Part shown: positions 1 to 5,930 of the stretch, one piece after another
How the letters are laid out: each line of letters starts with the position of its first letter
How positions within the stretch are numbered: position 1 is the stretch's first letter
Source: JBDNFP01 sp041689775
Lineage (GTDB): Bacteria > Bacteroidota > Bacteroidia > Cytophagales > Spirosomataceae
DNA length: 5,930 nucleotides
Direction: 5' to 3'
NCBI GenBank assembly: GCA_041689775.1
Contig: JBDNFP010000416.1
Coordinates: 1-5,930 of the forward strand
Made by a program: the position numbers and the translations under genes
Notes under the pieces: model-generated
Seen by the model: only the letters and a program-made list of their open reading frames with translations
Told to the model about the DNA's origin: nothing
Databases searched by the model: none

Positions 1-208
1 GAACAAATTTAGAAAATATTATTTAAGAGAGTGGTCTACTCTTCGCGCTAACTTCTTCACCATCTACCAAGTACCGATTAAAGTATTGATTATGGTAGGA
101 GTAGAGGGAGTACTTTGATGCATCCGTAACCCGTTTGATACTTAAATCTGTCCTAGTAGACGAATTTTTCTTGTTACTTTCAGTTTCGAATGATCCCCGT
201 CCTCCGAG
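1..208 (-). pseudogene. Downstream remnant of the disrupted barrel protein gene (continues past the window edge)
   Basis: Reading on from the TAA at 209-211 in the same frame gives 61 sense codons (LGGRGSFETES..., then 'LSIKRVTDASKYSLYSY' and 'RYLVDGEEVSAKSR'), a second TAA at 23-25, and then 'IIFSKFV' to the edge. The 'G.GSFE.ES', 'R.T...K' and 'DGEE' pattern is what I recall of the first barrel strands of this family directly after the 'WVF' motif. This sequence is therefore very probably the original continuation, with two codons turned into stops and no frameshift. There is no good start codon with its own signal peptide here, so independent translation is unlikely. Alternatives are sequencing or consensus error, or readthrough. 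The family comparison is from memory; the frame continuity was read directly. Confidence 0.6.
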
Positions 209-697
209 TTAGAATACCCAAAAATTCCATTTGTCGGGGTTAACATCTTCTTTGAGAATAACCCTGGTTTTAGGGAAACCAATGGATACTGCTTCAATGA
301 GGTCCGTGCCCAAAATGTACTTTATAAGCCCTACCTTGATGTTCTTGACCATCCGCTCTGGGATCATATCGCGGGTATCGGCTTGTTGTGTCACAAATGT
401 AACCGTATCTGAGATACTTTTGTAGTGATTATATCCGTAAAAAGTCAGGGTATATTCAAAACCACCAGAACCGGTGCGGATACCATTGATTAATATTTCG
501 ATGTCAGCTACGTAACGATCCCGAACGAAGTCAAAGAATTTAAGTTCTGATCGCGCATAATCCTTATCGCAACTAACGATGCAGTTCAGAAAAATTTTGG
601 GTGGAACGGTAGTTTGAGCAAAAGTTTTTTGAAGTGGAGTAATGAAAAAATAAAGAATGAATAGTATAGGAAAGACCCTTAAAGTGCAATAGTTCAT
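209..697 (-). CDS. Exported hypothetical protein, N-terminal part of a disrupted outer-membrane barrel family protein
   Basis: This readable part encodes about 162 residues from the ATG at 695-697 to a TAA at 209-211. I chose that ATG because it gives a standard signal peptide: a short polar start, a hydrophobic core (FPILFILYFFI) and an 'FAQ' cleavage end near residue 28. Earlier starts, ATG at 739 and TTG at 745, lie at the stop codon of the upstream PHP gene and would put 14-16 extra residues before the signal. The mature part carries features I recall from a Bacteroidetes family of roughly 400-residue exported proteins with a C-terminal beta-barrel: a 'CDKDYARSE' segment, 'FVRDR..ADIEILI', 'RTGSGGFEYTL', 'DT..FVTQQADT', then 'KWNFWVF'. 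Here the protein stops exactly where the barrel should begin, and the same frame continues with family-like sequence, so this is best read as the 5' part of a pseudogene. It is the last visible gene of the five-gene run. Function of the family is unknown to me. Confidence 0.7.
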   Translation of the reverse strand: MNYCTLRVFPILFILYFFITPLQKTFAQTTVPPKIFLNCIVSCDKDYARSELKFFDFVRDRYVADIEILINGIRTGSGGFEYTLTFYGYNHYKSISDTVTFVTQQADTRDMIPERMVKNIKVGLIKYILGTDLIEAVSIGFPKTRVILKEDVNPDKWNFWVF

Positions 698-741
698 AAC
701 TAAATTACCATAAAATAAGCGGACCAAAGGCACGCTCATCC

Positions 742-1929
742 TCAATTTGTCAGTGGCTGAGTCCAGGCTGTTTCAACGTCACCATCTTGAAAAGGATTTG
801 TTTGCGGGGTATCTGAGATTATTTTTGCTCTGACAAACAGATCTTTTTTTGTTAGTCTAAAACTAGCATTCGTGCCTTTAACTTCTTTAAGCAATACCCT
901 TTCTTTTTCATTCGACGTTGAGGCCCTAGCTCCCCAGAACTGAATTGTATAGTGCGTGCCGGGTTTTGCAGCAACTTCTATTGATAATCGTTTTTTGTCC
1001 GTTTTTAGCTCTTCGAGTAGTACTCCCGTGGTAGCGTAAAAATCGCCACTTTCCATTGCCTTAATGATGGCATCGGGGCTAAGCTCATTGGCTCTGACCA
1101 TAATCCAACCCCGACCGGGATTGCTGAGCCCTACCTTATATTCCAGATAATGATGTGAGTCATCGGTGGCGAGTCCGTAGAGCGGAGGTTTACCATCCTG
1201 TAAGTACCTGATGAGCAGGTTATCCCACAGCTCTTCCATGCCGTAGGTCGTAGAATCACCGTAGTTGTGCACGTGTGGATGGCCGTTGTAGACTTCGAAG
1301 AACCGTTCACCCCGCAGTCCCATCATATCATTAGCCTTGATGGCCCAGCCGAAATTGGGGTGGTTGATGTGTGGAAACATGAGCTGTCCGGTACGCTCTC
1401 GTTGCTCCCACACGGCGTCTAGATTATTCTGCATTACCTCGGCTACACTATTTCCTCCCCGGGGCAGAATTAGATCTTGAATATTTATCGCGTTCATGTG
1501 GATAGGCTTGCCTTCAAACTTATCCGTGACCTCTTCCGCCTTGATGATCAGGAACTTACCTTTTTCTTCAAACAAAGGTCGAAATTCATCCAACGTTTTT
1601 AGTTTAACGCTGATTTTTCCGTCGGAATCCGTCCGGTAAGTTACCCATTGCTCGCCATACTTGGCGAGGTACTCCTGAAATCTCCTTTGCCGGAATGGAT
1701 GGGAGGGTATCTCCTTCCAGAATTCCTTATTGGCAAGTACATTATGGTCCGATAAGGCGATGAAATCATAATCCCGCGTTTTGTACCAGTCCAGAATCAT
1801 TTCCGGAAAATCGTCCCCGTCGCTCCAATAGGAGTGGGTATGGGTGTTACCTTTGTACCAGCGGGTACTTTGCTGGGCTGAACAGAAAATCGGAAGCAGA
1901 AAAAACAGACTTAGTAGAAAACGTAGCAT
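742..1929 (-). CDS. Exported PHP-domain metallohydrolase (CehA/McbA-like)
   Basis: The 395-residue protein is predicted to be a metal-dependent hydrolase of the PHP superfamily, exported to the periplasm. Residues 1-18 form a signal peptide (MLRFLLSLFFLLPIFCSA, cleaved before QQ); the cysteine is not in a valid lipobox, so it is not a lipoprotein. PHP metal-ligand motifs appear in order: H30-T-H32 with D37 ('HTHSYWSDG'), D61-H62 ('LSDHN'), E132/E133 ('KAEEVT'), H144, H187 and H190 ('FPHINHPN'), E212 with H217 ('FEVYNGH'), and D256/D257 with H259-H260 ('TDDSHH'). 'GDFYATTGV' near 295-303 is typical of the CehA/McbA subgroup. All expected ligands look intact. Residues from about 305 form a C-terminal beta-rich tail. 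PHP proteins cleave phosphoesters or related bonds; the substrate here cannot be told. The ATG at 1927-1929 lies 34 bases after the SRPBCC gene, and the stop abuts the next gene, suggesting co-transcription. Confidence 0.9.
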   Translation of the reverse strand: MLRFLLSLFFLLPIFCSAQQSTRWYKGNTHTHSYWSDGDDFPEMILDWYKTRDYDFIALSDHNVLANKEFWKEIPSHPFRQRRFQEYLAKYGEQWVTYRTDSDGKISVKLKTLDEFRPLFEEKGKFLIIKAEEVTDKFEGKPIHMNAINIQDLILPRGGNSVAEVMQNNLDAVWEQRERTGQLMFPHINHPNFGWAIKANDMMGLRGERFFEVYNGHPHVHNYGDSTTYGMEELWDNLLIRYLQDGKPPLYGLATDDSHHYLEYKVGLSNPGRGWIMVRANELSPDAIIKAMESGDFYATTGVLLEELKTDKKRLSIEVAAKPGTHYTIQFWGARASTSNEKERVLLKEVKGTNASFRLTKKDLFVRAKIISDTPQTNPFQDGDVETAWTQPLTN

Positions 1930-1963
1930 AGTAGTTTGGTTAGGAGTTTAGTCTTCAAGAGGA

Positions 1964-2665
1964 TCAACCTAAAATCTTCCTTTTTACATTAGAATGGAAG
2001 GCTGAAATTACCTTGGTATGAAAAATAGGATAAATAACTTTTTCCCGCAGGAATGATTTTGGTCGGCCCCGGTAAGTAGTCAGGTGTTCTATCCGGGTGT
2101 GACCCTCGGGAGTTTCTGAAAAAATAAGTCGTTGACTTCCTTCGGTTTTACCTCCTTCAATATAGGAAAACTCAATGTATTTTTTATCGGGCACAATTTG
2201 CATAATCTTATGGGCCACCGCAATATTGACCTTATTCCAAAATAAACTAATATTTAGGAAAAGAATTTGCCCTTCCTGTAGACCATGGTAGGCGTCATCC
2301 ACGTAAGTAATGGTGCCTACACTTTGGCAAAACATACATCCAAAACTCACGATTTCGCTGTTCCAGGTATCTTTTGGGGTAATGCTCAGGTAGGTATTCC
2401 ACACCGTCTCAATATCAGCCAGAATAAGGAAGTTATCAGTATGTACATGATAAGAATCTATCTCACTCGCCTTGTGAGTGGTAGATTTTAGCCGTTCGAA
2501 ATCTTCACGTATACGAAGGCCCTTTTCATTGATATACTCCCGGATTTTTGCTTGTTTTATTTGGTCAAGCTTAATAATTGCAGATACACGTAAATGCATT
2601 AATGCAGGGTTTAGGTTAAGAATATTTAAAGCCTTTGGAGGCAATCTACAAGCAATGTAATTCAA
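1964..2665 (-). CDS. SRPBCC/START-fold protein of unknown function
   Basis: The protein (233 residues from TTG at 2663-2665) resembles a conserved Bacteroidetes family with an SRPBCC (polyketide-cyclase/START-like) ligand-binding fold. Recognisable segments are 'KGLRIREDFERLKSTTHKAS' (about 49-67), 'EIDSYHVHTDNF' (68-79), 'ETVWNTYLSI' (86-95), 'YIEGGKTEGSQRL' (168-180), 'ETPEGHTRIEHLTTYRG' (184-200), and a C-terminal 'YPIFHTK....FHSNVKRK' helix. There is no signal peptide or membrane segment, so it should be cytoplasmic. The start is uncertain. TTG at 2665 is preceded by GAGGAAAA at a reasonable distance and by an in-frame TGA just upstream. The alternative ATG at 2597-2599 would remove 22 residues, although those residues look coding. 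A CxxC pair (C110, C113) lies in the middle of the domain. It sits 27 bases after the esterase and 34 before the PHP gene. Its ligand and role are unknown. Confidence 0.8.
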   Translation of the reverse strand: MNYIACRLPPKALNILNLNPALMHLRVSAIIKLDQIKQAKIREYINEKGLRIREDFERLKSTTHKASEIDSYHVHTDNFLILADIETVWNTYLSITPKDTWNSEIVSFGCMFCQSVGTITYVDDAYHGLQEGQILFLNISLFWNKVNIAVAHKIMQIVPDKKYIEFSYIEGGKTEGSQRLIFSETPEGHTRIEHLTTYRGRPKSFLREKVIYPIFHTKVISAFHSNVKRKILG

Positions 2666-2692
2666 AAAAAATTTTCCTCACGTTCAAACCAC

Positions 2693-3499
2693 TTAGAAAA
2701 GGGAATTGAAAAAGAGGAGGGTACTCTCAATATGCTTGGTCCAATAGGGCCACTCATGGCCTCCTGGATATTCTTCGTAAGTGTGGGCGATTCTTTTCGC
2801 TACCAAAGCCTTATGCAAAACTCGGTTTGCTTCGAGCAAATTATCATCCAAACCGCAGTCAAATCGAAAGGGCGGTAAGTTATTTTGATTTTTTACAAGT
2901 TGGACCAGAATATTTTCTTCTTCTGGATCAGTTTGGCGATACAAACCCAATGGTTCTTCCACAAAATACCCTAGTTCGGAAAGCTGAGTAATAGAAGAAT
3001 GGCCAGAAAACCCACGATATAGGTTAGGGTATTTTGCTCCCAGGCGCAGCGCTCCGTAGCCTCCCATGGATAAGCCGGTTATGCACATACCGGCAACTTG
3101 GGACTGTACAAAGGGGAATGCTTCCTGAACGGCAGCTGGTACGTCTTCTACAATCCAACTTTCAAAGTCCTTTGAAGAGTGGGGAAGGTACCCACTCCCG
3201 TCACCAAAAAGTCCATCTGATGGCATGACGAGGGCCATGGGTTGTAGTTTTCCTTGTCCCATTAGCCTCTGCGCCACCCGGTGAACACCACCTCTTAGCG
3301 CCCAAGCCCAGTGACTTCCGTACACTCCATGGAGAAGAACTACCATTGGGATAGCCGTGTAATCCTCCCCATCGGGTAGGTACACCGTGATGTCTCCCCG
3401 ACCACGCAGGTGTGGTGTTTTGACGGTGATAAAATGAAGGCCATCGTGGGTATATTCCGGGGATGAAACCTGGATGGTTCGAAATCGGGAGGACGCCAT
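2693..3499 (-). CDS. Alpha/beta-hydrolase esterase (esterase D / S-formylglutathione hydrolase-like)
   Basis: This 268-residue serine hydrolase belongs to the 'putative esterase' (esterase D) branch of the alpha/beta-hydrolase fold, which includes S-formylglutathione hydrolases, feruloyl and acetyl-xylan esterases. The oxyanion-side motif 'VVLLHGVYGSHWAW' lies at 53-66, the nucleophile elbow 'GLSMGG' at 142-147 with Ser144, the acid in 'DCGLDDNLLEANR' (Asp219 by alignment with the family's CGTEDF motif), and the histidine in 'PGGHEWPYW' (His248). The triad is complete and the length is usual for the family. No signal peptide is visible, so it probably acts in the cytoplasm. The ATG at 3497-3499 follows the cellulase stop by only 4 bases, and an AAGGTAA element overlaps the end of that gene, which points to translational coupling. 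Context suggests removal of acyl groups from oligosaccharides released by the GH5 enzyme; this is inference, and S-formylglutathione hydrolysis is not excluded. Confidence 0.88.
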   Translation of the reverse strand: MASSRFRTIQVSSPEYTHDGLHFITVKTPHLRGRGDITVYLPDGEDYTAIPMVVLLHGVYGSHWAWALRGGVHRVAQRLMGQGKLQPMALVMPSDGLFGDGSGYLPHSSKDFESWIVEDVPAAVQEAFPFVQSQVAGMCITGLSMGGYGALRLGAKYPNLYRGFSGHSSITQLSELGYFVEEPLGLYRQTDPEEENILVQLVKNQNNLPPFRFDCGLDDNLLEANRVLHKALVAKRIAHTYEEYPGGHEWPYWTKHIESTLLFFNSLF

Positions 3500-3503
3500 G
3501 TAG

Positions 3504-5246
3504 TTACCTTTTGATGAGTTTACGGGTGATGGTTTTATCGACAGATTGTAACTTTAATAAATAAATACCAGTGCCTAGCCCTTCTGTGCTTAGGTTATAG
3601 GTTTCCTGGCCAGTTAAGTCCAATGAATTTATGACTACCCCGGAGATATTTTGAATCGTTAACGTGTAAAACCCTTTGAGTCCGATAAGCTTGACGTCTC
3701 CTTGGGTAGGGTTTGGGCTCACCACGATGGTGACTTCTATGTCCGAAGGGCTAAGACCCGTAATGGTATCTTCTAACTCTTCTATCTTTACGGACGTTAA
3801 AGAGAGGGTCCCGACCTGACTACCTAAATCAAATATTAGTCTACCCATCGGATCACTGGCTTCGGTCATTTTAAAAACGAAAGAAACCTCTTTCTCTTGA
3901 TTGGTCATGGTGTAGTTTTTGTAATCAGAATACGCATTGTACGGGGCGGATGATTTACCAACGTACACCGTAAAGGATTGGGCTGAATTTGAAAAACCCT
4001 TTACTACTACGTGGTATAGCTTATTTTTTACCAGCGGTATGGTGTTCTTTACTAGTTGAATATGCCAATTCTGATCGGATATTTTCCGGATATCTACTTG
4101 TAAAGCACCGCTTACTTGGCGCATGACTGCGGCTGTGCTGGCTTGCGTATATAAATTCCAACCATCAAGGGTAGTGGCAAAAGCGCTGCCGTACAATGGA
4201 TTTACGTATACAGGGGTAGGTGAGGGTATTGGGTTTTGTAGTAGTGCATCCACCAAAGGTTGTAGATACTGCCCCGCGTCAGGGTTGTAGATGCCGAAAC
4301 CAGCACTGAATTCCCAGTAGGACCAACTGAAACCTTGTTCTTCAAACCAACGGGCGAGAAAGGTAGTCCATCGTGCCCGACTGGCGAGGTCGGCTTTATT
4401 GTAGGCTCCAAATTCTCCCACGTAAACTGGAATATTATTTTGCTTAGAAAACTGAACCAATGGCTCAAAATCTTGCTTTATTTCATCTCTTTCAAATTCC
4501 AGATCTTTCCATTGAGTTCCGAGCCAGCTAGTACTTTGTTCGCCTACCCATTCAGCCCTTTGGTGGGTGAAACGAAACGGACTATAATAGTGGGGTGAAA
4601 TAATTAAATGGTCATCTTTGGGTAGTTTAATATAGGTAAGCCCACCCAAGCCACCGTACAAGGGTAGCCCCATAATGACCGCCCGGGTTGGGTTGGTTTT
4701 ACGGATACTACCTAAGGCTTCCGCAAAGTAGGCGTTCCAAAGCTCCGGAGTAAGCTTACCGTTTGGCTCGTTGAGTACTTCGAAAACTAACTTTTTATCG
4801 TAGTCTTTGAAGTAGGTAGCAATCTGTTCCCATTGAGCTAAAAACCGGGGTTTGGCTTGTTCGGGAGTATCAAATAATGCCTGATGGTGATGCATGTTGA
4901 TGATTACATACAGACCCTGGCGGTTTGCGTCGTCAACGACTACTTTTATACGGGCCAGGAAAGAGGGGTCCAAACGATACGTAGGGGTAAGCTGTGTCCT
5001 CTGTGGCGTATCCCAACGAATCGGCAAACGAACACTCTGAAAACCAAGGTTGGCAATTTTTTCAAAATAATCGGCTCGGTACGGATTTCCCCACTCGGCT
5101 TCGCTAGGTGCCTCAAACATATTCCCAAGGTTGATACCCCTGCCAATTTTGCGATTTAGTTCAAATATGTTCCCGGTATCCTGGGCATACGAATGGATTC
5201 CCCATACAAAGAAGGTTGAAACGAACAGTAGTAATTTAAATCTCAT
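3504..5246 (-). CDS. Secreted GH5 endo-beta-glucanase/mannanase (GH5_25-like) with CBM-like module and T9SS sorting domain
   Basis: This 580-residue exported enzyme hydrolyses internal beta-1,4 links of glucan or mannan by a retaining mechanism. Residues 1-21 are a signal peptide ending 'HSYA|QD'. The GH5 TIM barrel spans about 27-337: 'GRGINLGN' (35-42), 'VRLPIRW' (72-78), 'NMHHH' (117-121), 'LNEP' with acid/base Glu160, 'SPHYYSPFRFTHQ' (217-229), 'VGEFGAY' with nucleophile Glu278, and 'YWEFSAGFG' (310-318). These strings follow Thermotoga maritima Cel5A (subfamily GH5_25) closely; that enzyme is known to cut both glucan and mannan. A proline-rich linker (about 337-346) leads to a beta-sandwich resembling CBM4_9 (about 350-491; 'NWHIQLVK', 'FVFKM', 'GRLIFDLG'). 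A T9SS type A tail follows (about 506-580; 'SPNPTQGDVKL', 'GTGIYLLKL', terminal 'KLIKR'), so the product should reach the cell surface or medium. The ATG at 5244-5246 is set by the signal peptide. It is the first gene of the five-gene run. A possible -7 box (TAATCTTG, minus strand, 5332-5339) matches TAnnTTTG with one mismatch. Confidence 0.95.
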   Translation of the reverse strand: MRFKLLLFVSTFFVWGIHSYAQDTGNIFELNRKIGRGINLGNMFEAPSEAEWGNPYRADYFEKIANLGFQSVRLPIRWDTPQRTQLTPTYRLDPSFLARIKVVVDDANRQGLYVIINMHHHQALFDTPEQAKPRFLAQWEQIATYFKDYDKKLVFEVLNEPNGKLTPELWNAYFAEALGSIRKTNPTRAVIMGLPLYGGLGGLTYIKLPKDDHLIISPHYYSPFRFTHQRAEWVGEQSTSWLGTQWKDLEFERDEIKQDFEPLVQFSKQNNIPVYVGEFGAYNKADLASRARWTTFLARWFEEQGFSWSYWEFSAGFGIYNPDAGQYLQPLVDALLQNPIPSPTPVYVNPLYGSAFATTLDGWNLYTQASTAAVMRQVSGALQVDIRKISDQNWHIQLVKNTIPLVKNKLYHVVVKGFSNSAQSFTVYVGKSSAPYNAYSDYKNYTMTNQEKEVSFVFKMTEASDPMGRLIFDLGSQVGTLSLTSVKIEELEDTITGLSPSDIEVTIVVSPNPTQGDVKLIGLKGFYTLTIQNISGVVINSLDLTGQETYNLSTEGLGTGIYLLKLQSVDKTITRKLIKR

Positions 5247-5353
5247 ACGATGGGATGTGGTGAAATTGTCTATTTCTATTTTAGAAAGTCAGTTTGGTAG
5301 ACGGTCTAACAGGTATTGTTCTTTTATTTAACAAGATTACCGCCATAATGGAG

Positions 5354-5403
5354 AAAAAAAGGGTGATAGTGGTCGGAAATAATTTTTCCGACCACTATCA
5401 CCC
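5354..5403 (-). terminator. Strong intrinsic (Rho-independent) terminator
   Basis: A perfect 19-bp inverted repeat pairs 5361-5379 (GGGTGATAGTGGTCGGAAA) with 5385-5403 around a 5-base loop (TAATT). Read on the minus strand, the stem is followed by seven T residues (5354-5360 complement). This is the classic layout for ending transcription of the minus-strand membrane-protein gene, whose stop is 44 bases upstream. The plus-strand side has only AAAATTA after the stem, so termination should be one-directional. It separates that gene from the cellulase operon, which must have its own promoter in 5247-5353. Confidence 0.9.
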
Positions 5404-5446
5404 AAAATTACTAACTAAACTTTTCTATTTACTTTTAATGGATCGA

Positions 5447-5713
5447 TTAGAAAGGAGATTTAAATCTGATACCAAAGCGTCGGGTTTGGATCAATGATTT
5501 TGTTCTATAACTAATTTCAGCAATCATAACATCCAGAATACCGGCACTGGTTACGAAAAGAGGTGGCAGCAATATCCACCATCCATTCATCGTATTCCAG
5601 AAAATAAATTTACAAACAATCAAAATCAAGGTAGTGGCCAGATAAACGGCAACTCCAATAAAGAAAAATCGAACCGATATTCTTAGTTCTTGGGCACTAG
5701 TTGTCTTTTGCAT
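5447..5713 (-). CDS. Small two-helix membrane protein of unknown function
   Basis: An 88-residue protein starts at ATG 5711-5713. It has a short polar N-terminus (about 1-13), two hydrophobic helices (about 14-37, FFFIGVAVYLATTLILIVCK, and about 44-64, GWWILLPPLFVTSAGILDVM) joined by a short 'FWNTMN' loop, and a basic C-terminus (about 70-88, several Arg/Lys). The positive tail suggests both ends face the cytoplasm. I do not recognise the family; the layout recalls the Bacteroidetes '2TM domain' proteins but the usual sequence signature is not evident. That it is a real gene is supported by a clear membrane topology and by the strong terminator placed just after its stop. It is transcribed separately from the cellulase operon. 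No function can be assigned. Confidence 0.65.
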   Translation of the reverse strand: MQKTTSAQELRISVRFFFIGVAVYLATTLILIVCKFIFWNTMNGWWILLPPLFVTSAGILDVMIAEISYRTKSLIQTRRFGIRFKSPF

Positions 5714-5873
5714 GGTTAAGTATGTTATGAATTGAGAGAATGCTACTGTTGGTTAGTATGTGTATTCTTTGATTGTAACCAAATAAAAACGTACTGTACC
5801 CTACTAAAATGAAAGGATTAAATGGGAAAATCGGATTTTTGTAGTTCCTCAACAACAAATCTCCTTTTTTCCC

Positions 5874-5930
5874 ATGAAGCAGAGCCTCATCGACGAAATT
5901 ACGAAAGTTCTAAAAAGAGTGCCAATCGTA
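5874..5930 (+). CDS. Possible 5' end of a plus-strand gene (cut by window edge)
   Basis: An ATG at 5874-5876 opens a frame of 19 codons that stays open to the window end. It reads MKQSLIDEITKVLKRVPIV, which looks like an amphipathic start of a real protein. It would be divergent from the membrane-protein gene with about 160 bases between the two starts. A GATTTTTG element at 5834-5841 is one mismatch from the Bacteroidetes -7 box TAnnTTTG and lies 32 bases before the ATG. Too little is present to identify the product, and chance cannot be excluded. Confidence 0.35.
   Translation, partial: MKQSLIDEITKVLKRVPIV

Noticed and set aside
4335..4598. Plus-strand open frame of 87 codons opposite the cellulase gene
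   Set aside because: It lies fully antisense to the GH5 coding region, whose domain assignment is certain, and its translation shows no recognisable domain or signal.
4884..5159. Plus-strand open frame of 91 codons and a minus-strand off-frame of 66 codons over the GH5 N-terminal region
   Set aside because: Both are shadows of the GH5 gene in other frames, with no family features.
5332..5339. TAATCTTG as the -7 box of the cellulase operon promoter
   Set aside because: It has one mismatch to TAnnTTTG and no clear -33 TTG at the right distance, so it is mentioned with the gene but not called as a promoter.
5294..5497. Plus-strand open frame of 67 codons spanning the terminator
   Set aside because: It reads straight through the perfect hairpin and into the 3' end of the minus-strand membrane-protein gene, so it is not a plausible gene.
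5749..5782. Short inverted repeat TTGGTTA/TAACCAA in the region between the divergent starts
   Set aside because: Only 7 bp with about a 20-base spacer in AT-rich DNA. This could be an operator but is equally likely by chance.
1..5930. Search for CRISPR repeats, insertion-sequence ends, tRNA or rRNA genes and tandem repeats
   Set aside because: No direct repeat series, transposase or structured RNA gene was visible on reading.

Overview
The window looks like chromosomal DNA of a Bacteroidetes bacterium, probably from the Cytophagales/Spirosomaceae side of the phylum. Three things support this. The cellulase ends in a type IX secretion (T9SS) type A sorting domain, which is restricted to this phylum. 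The exported proteins have signal peptides ending in the typical '-AQ'. Shine-Dalgarno sequences are weak or absent. I cannot name the species.

Layout: essentially everything is on the minus strand. In transcription order from right to left there is an 88-residue two-helix membrane protein (5447-5713), followed by a very strong intrinsic terminator (5354-5403) that isolates it. Next comes a tightly packed run of five genes: a secreted GH5 endoglucanase/mannanase with a CBM-like module and T9SS tail (3504-5246), an esterase-D-type alpha/beta hydrolase (2693-3499), an SRPBCC-fold protein (1964-2665), an exported PHP-type metallohydrolase (742-1929), and a gene for an exported, probably outer-membrane barrel protein (697 down to the window edge). 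The last gene is broken by in-frame stop codons. Gaps between these genes are 4, 27, 34 and about 2-44 bases, so they are probably co-transcribed. A possible plus-strand gene begins at 5874 and runs off the right edge.

How it may fit together: the GH5 enzyme is exported to the cell surface or medium to cut beta-glucan or mannan. The esterase and the exported PHP hydrolase could act on substituted products, but that link is inferred from order only. No SusC/SusD pair, sugar transporter or regulator is present, so this is not a classical polysaccharide utilisation locus within the visible range.

The most notable observations are the recently disrupted barrel-protein gene, whose reading frame stays open and family-like on both sides of a TAA, and the close resemblance of the GH5 catalytic domain to the Thermotoga Cel5A type (GH5_25) joined to a Bacteroidetes secretion tail. 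I found no CRISPR array, mobile element, tRNA or rRNA, and no convincing evidence of a new defence or other unknown system.
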